From DATJFH01 sp035495815 (GTDB lineage: Bacteria > Acidobacteriota > Terriglobia > Bryobacterales > Bryobacteraceae), in the NCBI GenBank assembly GCA_035495815.1, contig DATJFH010000255.1, positions 1 to 29,886 of the forward strand: a DNA stretch of 29,886 bases. Direction: 5' to 3'. Positions 24,375-29,886 of the stretch are shown piece by piece. Below the pieces are notes generated by a model. That model did no database searches and was not told the origin of the DNA. It worked only from the letters and a program-made list of their open reading frames with translations. Position 1 is the stretch's first letter. Each line of letters starts with the position of its first letter. Both the position numbers and the translations under genes were made by a program.

Positions 24375-25181
24375 TTACCGCCCTGCCAGGGGGGCGCCTT
24401 TGACGCCTTCCGGTGTCCAGGTGGTGAAATCTTCAAGAAATTCCACGACTGACGCGGCAAATCCGTCGAGGAAACGAGTCCCTTTTTCCAGGCTGGCCAG
24501 CTCCGGCTCTCCCAATACTCCGGAATCGGACAGCTCGTCGAACTCGCTTACCATGGCGATCGGATTCTTGGCCTGCATGTCGATCACCCGGTACCGCAGG
24601 GCCGCCCCTGGTCCGGACTTCCGCGCCTTGCTCATGTCCACTTTGGACGGCGCGATTACGAGCATCGCCGAAGTTTCCATCTCACAGGCGTGTCCGACGC
24701 CGCCGGCCCCAGATTGCCGCACATCCGACAGGGTCTTGGCCCCCAGCCACCAGTAGGAGGCAAAGGTCACAAACAAGTCTTTCTGTCCGCTCAGCTCGCT
24801 CTTCAATTCCCGCATGGCCACCGGAACGGGAGCTTCGTTACCGCCGTGTCCGTTCAGCAGGAAAATCTTCTTCGCTCCATGCCGGACCATCGAATGAACC
24901 AGGGATTTCACGATGTCCATGTAAATCCGTGGTTCTGCGCTGAGCGTCCCGGGGAAATTCATGTGGTGCGGGGAGTGCCCGAGCCATAGAGTCGGCGTCA
25001 CCAGAATCCGGTCCGAAAGCGCGGCTTCCACCCGCTTCGCGATTGCCGTCACGATCTCCGTGTCGGTTGTCAGCGGCAGGTGAGGTCCGTGCTGTTCAAG
25101 GCTGCCCAGCGGAATTATCACCGGCGTCCTGGCAAAATCGATCCGTTTGACCTCCGGCCACTTCAGGTTCTCGAGGAGCAT
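24375..25181 (-). CDS. Creatininase family amidohydrolase
   Basis: This is a 268-residue cytosolic metal-dependent amidohydrolase. Family motifs are complete: E29-Q-H31-G-P-H-L-P, D40 in TTDTE, 'LLNGHGGN' with H112 and N115, and 'HACEMETS' with H164, E167 and E169 (family usually HAGExETS). These residues bind the paired metal ions. Besides creatininase, members include enzymes acting on formamidopyrimidines and MftE, the peptidase of mycofactocin maturation. No mycofactocin genes are here, so the substrate is open. The ATG is preceded by TACAAT at 7 bases and no ribosome binding site, suggesting a leaderless transcript. Confidence 0.9.
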   Translation of the reverse strand: MLLENLKWPEVKRIDFARTPVIIPLGSLEQHGPHLPLTTDTEIVTAIAKRVEAALSDRILVTPTLWLGHSPHHMNFPGTLSAEPRIYMDIVKSLVHSMVRHGAKKIFLLNGHGGNEAPVPVAMRELKSELSGQKDLFVTFASYWWLGAKTLSDVRQSGAGGVGHACEMETSAMLVIAPSKVDMSKARKSGPGAALRYRVIDMQAKNPIAMVSEFDELSDSGVLGEPELASLEKGTRFLDGFAASVVEFLEDFTTWTPEGVKGAPLAGR

Positions 25182-25188
25182 TTACGCC

Positions 25189-25194
25189 ATTGTA
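25189..25194 (-). promoter_or_regulatory. Candidate -10 box placing the transcript start at the creatininase ATG
   Basis: On the reverse strand TACAAT is followed by seven bases (GGCGTAA) and then the ATG at 25181. A normal distance from -10 to the first base would put the A of ATG at +1, a leaderless messenger. There is no Shine-Dalgarno sequence. Confidence 0.4.
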
Positions 25195-25218
25195 AGGCAT
25201 TGTCGACCTGCCCATTCC

Positions 25219-25236
25219 CCTAGGGTGGCCCTTAGG
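25219..25236. repeat. Inverted repeat in the divergent intergenic region
   Basis: CCTAGGG (25219-25225) and CCCTTAGG (25229-25236) pair around TGG with one bulged base. It lies between the diverging creatininase and kinase genes, so it is more likely an operator than a terminator. No T-tract follows. Confidence 0.35.
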
Positions 25237-25249
25237 ACGTAGTTCTTTC

Positions 25250-25299
25250 TCAGTAGTAGGTCCCAGAATCGTCAGTAAAAAACTACATAACGTTCAGTA
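25250..25299 (+). promoter_or_regulatory. Three TCAGTA direct repeats at exact 22-bp spacing
   Basis: TCAGTA occurs at 25250-25255, 25272-25277 and 25294-25299, each 22 bp from the next, about two DNA turns. The stretch is AT-rich against a GC-rich background and lies 92-141 bp before the hybrid kinase ATG. It looks like tandem binding sites on one face of the helix. The regulator is unknown. Confidence 0.45.
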
Positions 25300-25390
25300 G
25301 ATACAGAAGTACTAAATCTGGCTAGATGGAATATTCTATTTATTGGCTGAATTAGGTTAGGGTTAGAACGAAACGCCCGAATTGGGATCG

Positions 25391-27427
25391 ATGCAATCAG
25401 GCAAGGAAAAAACGGGAACGGTCGAACTGCTGAATACCGGCGGCTACGGTGTTCTTCCGCACCAGCCCCAATTGGCTTCGTTGGCCAGAAACCTGGCGAA
25501 CCGGTGGGTGGAAGAGGCCCTGATTGAGAGTGAAGCCCGGTACCGCATTGTTACCCAAACGGTCGTCGACGCCATCGTTACGGTCGATGACGATGGCGAG
25601 ATCCTATTCGTTAACAATTCAGCCGAGAATGTCTTTGGTTTCGGCGCTTCCGACCTGCTGGGCCGGAGTCTGAAGCTGCTGATCCCGGGTTACCGGCCGT
25701 TCGATGACCCAGCCGCCTGTCACCAGAGGGAAATGACGGGCCGGCACCGGGACGGTCATTCCATCGCCCTGGAAGTATCCTTTGGACAATTTACCCAGGG
25801 CTCGAAGACGTTGGCCACCGGGATACTGCGGGACATCAGCTCACGCAAGCGGGTTGAAGAAGCGCGCGGCCGGGCGGAAGAGGAGTTGCGGCGGGCGAAC
25901 GAGACCCTCCGCGCATTGATCGAGGCCAACCCGTTGGCGATCGTCGCGTTCGACTTCTCGGAAAAAATTTTCAAATGGAATCCGGCGGCCGTGCGGATGT
26001 TCGGCTGGACCGAGGAAGAGATGATGGGCAAGCCGCTGCCCCCGGCGTTCGGGAGTCGGGACGAACGTGTGCGGCTCATGGCCGCGCTGCGGCGCGGGGA
26101 GTTGATCACCGTTGAGACCACGCGCGTAAGGAAGGATGGAGTCCTGATCAATATCATGATTTCGGCGGCGCCACTCGCGGGGCCGGATGGGTCTCCCAGC
26201 GGGGTAGTAGCGGTGATTGCCGATATCACCGAGCAGAAACGGCTCGAAGACCAGCTGCGGCAGGCGCAAAAGATGGAAGCGGTGGGGCGGCTGGCGGGCG
26301 GGATTGCGCACGATTTCAACAATCTGCTCACGATTATCACCGGCTACGATGAAATGCTTCTGAACAGCCTGCCCGCCGAGACGCGCGAGCGTGGTTACGC
26401 GCAGGAGATCCTGAATTCGGCTGAGAAAGCATCGGCGCTGACGCGTCAACTGCTGGCCTTCAGCCGGCGCCAGGTGGCCAATCCGACGCTGCTTGACATC
26501 AACCAGGTGATTTCGGATTTGACCAAAATGCTTCGGCGTCTGATCGGCGAGGATATCGACCTGGTGATTGTCCCCGGACGGGACGTGATCGCCGTAAAGG
26601 CGGACAAAGGGCACATCGAGCAGATCGTCATCAACCTGGTTGTGAACGCCCGCGATGCGATGCCGGCGGGAGGGCGCATCACTATTGAAACAGGTCTGGC
26701 CGATTTGGGGCCGGACCGCACGCCGATGGAACTCGGGGCCGCGGCCGGCCGGTTCGTCTCGATGTCGGTGACCGACACCGGGCAGGGAATGTCGGAAGAA
26801 GTTCGCAGCCGCCTGTTCGAGCCCTTCTTCACCACCAAACCGGAGGGCCACGGAACCGGCCTCGGCTTGTCCACTGTCTACGGCATCGTGAGGCAAAACC
26901 ACGGCGACATCTGGGTCTACAGCGAACCAGGAAAAGGAAGCTCGTTCAAGGTATATCTGCCGGCGGAAGACCGGTCGCCTCAAACCGAGCTCGACCCCGA
27001 GGATCGAATCCTGCAACAGGGCAAGGAGACCGTGCTTCTGGTGGAAGACGAAGCCGGCCTTCGCGGGATGATCCAGGAGCTGCTGGCTCGCTTGGGGTAT
27101 ACGGTCCTGACCGCGGCTAACGGGCTGGAAGCCATCCGTATCGCCAGCAGGCATCCCCAGCCGATCGATCTGCTCTTGACCGACGTGGTGCTCCCGAAAG
27201 AGAGCGGCAGCGAATTGGCGGAGCGGGTCCTGCGGCTGCGGCCTCACACCCGTGTGCTTTTCATGTCGGGATACCCTCCCGAGACCTGCGTCCAGCACGG
27301 TGTGCTGCAGGCTCGCGCCGAGTTCCTCGAAAAGCCGTTCGCGCTGGAAGCGCTGGCGACGAAAGTGCGCGCCGTACTGGATGGGAACGATCCGGCCGCC
27401 AATCCCAAACTGCCTCCGGCGGCGTAA
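25391..27427 (+). CDS. Hybrid histidine kinase: PAS-PAS-kinase-receiver
   Basis: This is a 678-residue soluble sensor kinase with no membrane segments. The ATG at 25391 is chosen; an in-frame TTG lies three codons upstream. Residues about 46-155 are a PAS domain ('VVDAIVTVDDDGEILFVNN') ending 'GILRDISSRKR'. Residues about 168-285 are a second PAS domain ('LAIVAFDFSEKIFKWNPAA') ending 'VIADITEQKRLEDQL'. The dimerisation helix holds the phosphorylated H307 in GGIAHDFNNLL. The ATPase domain has an N-box (NLVVNARDAMP, about 415-425), G1 (DTGQGM) and G2 (GTGLGLS). The receiver (about 545-665) has its acidic pair in LLVEDEA, phosphoacceptor D598 in LLLTDVVLP and lysine in EKPF. No chromophore or heme cysteine/histidine is obvious in either PAS. 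The free receiver at 17878-18321 is a possible partner, by resemblance only. Confidence 0.93.
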   Translation: MQSGKEKTGTVELLNTGGYGVLPHQPQLASLARNLANRWVEEALIESEARYRIVTQTVVDAIVTVDDDGEILFVNNSAENVFGFGASDLLGRSLKLLIPGYRPFDDPAACHQREMTGRHRDGHSIALEVSFGQFTQGSKTLATGILRDISSRKRVEEARGRAEEELRRANETLRALIEANPLAIVAFDFSEKIFKWNPAAVRMFGWTEEEMMGKPLPPAFGSRDERVRLMAALRRGELITVETTRVRKDGVLINIMISAAPLAGPDGSPSGVVAVIADITEQKRLEDQLRQAQKMEAVGRLAGGIAHDFNNLLTIITGYDEMLLNSLPAETRERGYAQEILNSAEKASALTRQLLAFSRRQVANPTLLDINQVISDLTKMLRRLIGEDIDLVIVPGRDVIAVKADKGHIEQIVINLVVNARDAMPAGGRITIETGLADLGPDRTPMELGAAAGRFVSMSVTDTGQGMSEEVRSRLFEPFFTTKPEGHGTGLGLSTVYGIVRQNHGDIWVYSEPGKGSSFKVYLPAEDRSPQTELDPEDRILQQGKETVLLVEDEAGLRGMIQELLARLGYTVLTAANGLEAIRIASRHPQPIDLLLTDVVLPKESGSELAERVLRLRPHTRVLFMSGYPPETCVQHGVLQARAEFLEKPFALEALATKVRAVLDGNDPAANPKLPPAA

Positions 27428-27484
27428 GCGTCGTCCATTGAGCCGCCGGTAATCTTCTTCCTCCGCGGAGTTCCGCTTGAGTCC

Positions 27485-27496
27485 GGAGTCGACTCC
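27485..27496. repeat. 12-bp perfect palindrome after the hybrid kinase
   Basis: GGAGTCGACTCC is self-complementary and sits 58 bp after the kinase stop, in the 238-bp gap before the cytochrome relic. It is not followed by a T-run. The rest of this gap shows no gene or clear signal. Confidence 0.35.
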
Positions 27497-27665
27497 TCTG
27501 GGGGCCGTCATCCCGGTTGACGAAACTTCACCCTCCCGAAAGAAGATTTTGAGAAGATGCCGGTCGAAGCTGCTAGCGTAGCTGAACGGCATGGTTTGGA
27601 AACACGGCGGGCTTCGGCGGCGACTAGAGCACGTTGCGCGAATTCTTGCTTGACCAGAGTGCAAG

Positions 27666-28399
27666 TTACAGCTTCTTGAGAAATTCGACCAGATCCTTTT
27701 TCTCACGTTCCATCAGTGCCAGCGAAAATGTAGTGTTGTAGTGATTAACGACTGCAAGCAGATCTGGCGCGCTGCCATCATGGAAATACGGGGGATGCTG
27801 CCATAGCGCGCGCAATGGAGTCGTCCGGTACATCTTTGTTGCGCTTCGGGAGGCGTGTACGGGCTCATCCCTGTTTCGGAAGGGGACATGCAGGAACGGC
27901 ACGGTGGAATTGGGACCGCTGAGCACATCTGTGTAGGTTGACGGTTTGTGACAGCTGGCATAGCGAGCGGCGCCATTGAAGAGCGCTTCGCCTCGGGCGG
28001 CGGCCTGATGTCGAAACTCCCGGCTGGCGGCGGTGGCGCAGCGAGGCTGAGCTGATATTGCATTCAGCGGATGAATTTTCTTCCATCAAAGGCGTGGAGG
28101 CGAGGGTCGAAATTACCCGGTCCCCAACTGGTGTAGGGCGATTTGTCGGTGATCGCCGGCGAGAGCGCGATGATGGCTCCAACATTCAGACTACGATTTG
28201 GCCAACCATCCAGACGCTTCCCAATGCCGCGTACGATCGAGTCATCAACCGTCGAATGACAAAGCGCGCAGGTGATACCAATCGTTGCAAGGTTAACCTG
28301 GCCCTGTTTCAGCGCGGTGATCAGCCCCGGCGTAAGCGCATCGGAGTCGACCTTCAGGCCCACAGATAACGCGGTTGCTCGTCCCAGATCGCCGGCCAT
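27666..28399 (-). pseudogene. Decayed di-heme cytochrome c (cytochrome c peroxidase / MauG-like)
   Basis: Pieces of one protein lie in two frames. The 5' piece (28399 down to 28067) encodes 'GDLGRATALSVGLKVDSDAL', a heme motif CALCH (28256-28270), 'GIGKRLDGWPNRSLNVGAI' and 'SWGPGNFDPRL'. An in-frame TGA stands at 28064-28066. The same frame then resumes with 'YQLSLAAPPPPAGSFD'. Near 28003-28015 coding shifts by one base to 'QAAARGEALFNGAARYASCH', then 'YRTTPLRALWQHPPYFHDG' and 'EKKDLVEFLKKL', the usual C-terminus of this family. The second heme motif has lost its first cysteine (YASCH at 27948-27962). From memory of the family, segments before CALCH and before YQLSL are also missing, and no signal peptide remains. 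Intact relatives are periplasmic di-heme electron carriers. The several lesions make a sequencing error an insufficient explanation. Confidence 0.82.
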
Positions 28400-28538
28400 G
28401 CGAACACCGTTACGGCGGCAGGACGGAGTTGACGCTTCGAATCCAGGGCAAGCAGATAAACGCCGGGAAAGCCGGGCAAGGGCTCCAGATGAAGGATGCG
28501 GGCGCCGAGGCGCAGATGATATGGTTTTCCGCTTGAAT

Positions 28539-29513
28539 CTACTCCACCGCGGTAACCTTTAGCGGCTTGTCAAGGTTGAACGTGAGCACCGACTCCGCCG
28601 GCACTTTGATAGCGCCGCCCTTAGTGAGAATCTGGGTGAGCGCTCCGGCTCCGGCGCCCGCGCCCGCTCCGATTGCAGCGCCTTTTCCGCCGCCCGCGAT
28701 AGCCCCGATGATTGCGCCGATCGCCGAACCGCCGCCGGTATACTCTGCTGTGCGCTTGTTCACTCCTACGCCGGACTTGCCTTTCTGACTGATGTCGGCG
28801 GTGTCGATCTCATACTGCTTGCCATTGATTGTTACGGACTTCAGATCGAGAACTAAATCCGAAGCGCCACGGAAGCGGCCGCCCTTTGAAGCAGATTTGA
28901 TTACGATGCTAGCCCCCGCTCCGCGCGGGATCACGATGTCCCCGTCAACGTCCTTCACTTCACGCGTTACCTGAGCGTCGAAGGTCTGCCCTTCTGATGC
29001 GACTGACGAGTCGATCAACTCGTTCGTCCGTACCGAGATTTCTCTACCCGGCGGCAACTCGTAAGTCTTGGTAGTAACCACGGTCGGCGGCGGTGCAGGA
29101 GTAGGTGGAATCACCTGTTGAGCTGTTTGGGGAGGAACTGGCTGACCCGCTTCAGGAGCAGTCTGCGGCGCTGGCGTTTCCTTTTGTACAACCTTCTTTG
29201 GCGGCGAAGGTTCACGTGAGGTTTGCCGAGATGGTAATGCTTCACCGTATTCAATCGCCGCGACCTGCGTCAGGGGTATTTTGCGTTCAATGCCGTCGTC
29301 GCCAGCCAGGACGATGTCCGTTTGAGAGCTCGCTACAACCGATCCCGGCACCCGACTACCGTTCTTTAGTCGGACAAAAGCATGCGGCCCAATGGAGGGT
29401 GTGTCGGCCACTGGCGCGTCGGGGCTTTGACGGGACTCAACAGCGTTCTCTTTTTTCGCGCAGGAAAAAAGCGCGAAGCAGGCTAATGCGAGAAATGTGA
29501 TTCTGCGTGACAT
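28539..29513 (-). CDS. Lipoprotein with proline-rich linker and glycine-zipper C-terminal region
   Basis: This is a 324-residue predicted lipoprotein, lipidated at C18 (signal 'FLALACFALFSC'). Residues about 43-95 form a small beta domain ('AFVRLKNGSRVPGSVV', 'GDDGIERKIPLTQVAAIEY'). Residues 98-145 are a Pro/Gln/Lys-rich linker. Residues 150-250 are a beta-rich region ('PGREISVRTNELIDSS', 'GQTFDAQVTREVKDVDGDI', 'IPRGAGASIVIK'). Residues 258-295 are a glycine zipper ('SAIGAIIGAIAGGGKGAA' and repeats), which can pack in membranes or oligomerise. The last 25 residues are a beta strand pair. I do not know its function; anchoring in the outer membrane is likely. A Shine-Dalgarno AGGAGG (reverse strand, 29522-29527) sits 8 bases before the ATG. 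Its codon choice seems looser than in the left half of the window. Confidence 0.85.
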   Translation of the reverse strand: MSRRITFLALACFALFSCAKKENAVESRQSPDAPVADTPSIGPHAFVRLKNGSRVPGSVVASSQTDIVLAGDDGIERKIPLTQVAAIEYGEALPSRQTSREPSPPKKVVQKETPAPQTAPEAGQPVPPQTAQQVIPPTPAPPPTVVTTKTYELPPGREISVRTNELIDSSVASEGQTFDAQVTREVKDVDGDIVIPRGAGASIVIKSASKGGRFRGASDLVLDLKSVTINGKQYEIDTADISQKGKSGVGVNKRTAEYTGGGSAIGAIIGAIAGGGKGAAIGAGAGAGAGALTQILTKGGAIKVPAESVLTFNLDKPLKVTAVE

Positions 29514-29521
29514 GAATCATG

Positions 29522-29540
29522 CCTCCTGCCTCAGTTGAGG
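29522..29540 (-). promoter_or_regulatory. Shine-Dalgarno site with adjacent short hairpin
   Basis: AGGAGG (reverse strand, 29522-29527) precedes the lipoprotein ATG by 8 bases. Just upstream, CCTCA and TGAGG (29529-29540) can pair around two bases. The hairpin might affect access to the ribosome site or be an operator half; evidence is weak. Confidence 0.4.
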
Positions 29541-29588
29541 CCCATAACTGGAAGCAGCGCTACGGTGATTACCGTTCAGGGTGGCCTC

Positions 29589-29831
29589 TTAATCGATAGT
29601 ATACAACCAGACCTTCATTGCGGTTGTCTTCATAGGGCGCCCACCAGTGTTTAGCAGTTGCTCAAGCGCTAAGGCGTTTGATGTATCACAGGCCGACGCG
29701 CTCAACCCAACCGCGCCAAGGGGGCCTCCACGGTGTGAGGTCAACGTGAGGTCCAAACCGGCTCCGAGGTCCATAGCCCGCACAATATCGGCTTCGAGAT
29801 TCTGGCGCAGATCAGCTGGGCCAAAGAGCAC
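29589..29831 (-). CDS. Possible small hypothetical protein
   Basis: This 80-residue frame starts with GTG at 29831 and is closed upstream by a stop at 29850-29852, so it is not simply the tail of a larger gene beyond the window. The sequence has a plausible protein look ('DLRQNLEADIVRAMDLGAG', 'TSNALALEQLLNTGGRP') but I recognise no family, and no ribosome binding site is clear. It lies 75 bp upstream of the lipoprotein on the same strand. It could be a small gene or a remnant of a larger one, given the decay in this area. I would not rely on it. Confidence 0.35.
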   Translation of the reverse strand: MLFGPADLRQNLEADIVRAMDLGAGLDLTLTSHRGGPLGAVGLSASACDTSNALALEQLLNTGGRPMKTTAMKVWLYTID

Positions 29832-29886
29832 TTCGTAGTGAGGGGGCAGCTAGATGCGCCGCCCGCACCGACCGCGGCGAGGGCGT

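Noticed and set aside
25219..25236. Rho-independent terminator
   Set aside because: The inverted repeat lies between two diverging genes and lacks a T-tract, so there is no transcript for it to end.
25200..25390. CRISPR-like array from the spaced TCAGTA repeats
   Set aside because: The repeats are only six bases long with 16-base intervals and there are no cas genes; a tandem operator is a better reading.
27428..27665. tRNA or attachment site in the gap after the hybrid kinase
   Set aside because: No cloverleaf or T-loop consensus could be built, and no integrase or direct-repeat pair is seen.
28067..28079. Single homopolymer sequencing error as the only lesion in the cytochrome relic
   Set aside because: Inserting one base in the T-run at 28076-28079 would bypass the stop but lose the 'YQLSLAAPPPPAGSFD' segment that belongs to the family, and the lost heme cysteine would remain.

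Overview
The window is GC-rich, densely coded chromosomal DNA from a Gram-negative bacterium. The best match I can infer is an acidobacterium of the Bryobacterales / 'Candidatus Solibacter' type. The reasons are an Oar-like TonB-dependent receptor with a carboxypeptidase-regulatory domain, a planctomycete-type cytochrome (PSD1/DUF1553) gene overlapping a DUF1501 gene, a Tat-exported sulfatase, a secreted sedolisin protease, and BamD, YajQ and MiaA housekeeping genes. This assignment rests on gene-family content and was not tested by any search. I saw no tRNA, rRNA, CRISPR array or intact insertion sequence.

Layout. 1-1000 is the 3' part of an ABC exporter. 1104-4745 is a tight forward run: rpe, bamD-like, a response regulator, yajQ and an alpha/beta hydrolase, with gaps of 2-29 bp and one 4-bp overlap. 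4777-7934 holds a periplasmic PQQ dehydrogenase with a C-terminal heme motif of unusual spacing (CxxxCH), then a cytochrome P460 domain fused to a blue-copper cupredoxin domain. 7938-11177 (reverse) is the Oar-like receptor. Beside it, divergently, 11234-11910 is a wrecked relic of another receptor of the same class. 11945-15647 (reverse) carries a sedolisin (S53) protease, a small secreted protein and miaA. 15848-17881 is a large exported TPR protein, convergent with a single-domain response regulator. 18455-23958 (reverse) is the sulfatase - PSD1 cytochrome - DUF1501 block. 24058-25181 holds a small orphan gene and a creatininase-family amidohydrolase. 25391-27427 is a PAS-PAS hybrid histidine kinase behind an AT-rich control region with three TCAGTA repeats spaced exactly 22 bp. 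27666-28399 (reverse) is a decayed di-heme cytochrome, and 28539-29513 (reverse) is a glycine-zipper lipoprotein.

How the genes fit together. The left third is cell-envelope and housekeeping biology: exporter, outer-membrane assembly, a nucleotide-binding protein and a receiver protein. The centre and right suggest a scavenging lifestyle: protein breakdown by the sedolisin, outer-membrane uptake, sulfate-ester removal by the sulfatase, and oxidation of a small substrate by the quinoprotein, with electrons possibly passed to the P460-cupredoxin protein. That electron path is inferred from adjacency and cofactor types only.

No wholly new defence or mobile system is visible. The items most worth attention are the P460-cupredoxin fusion beside a CxxxCH quinoprotein, two multiply damaged pseudogenes, an exporter lacking its Q-loop glutamine, the phased repeats before the hybrid kinase, and several genes whose -10-like boxes lie so close to the start codon that leaderless or very short-leader transcripts are likely.
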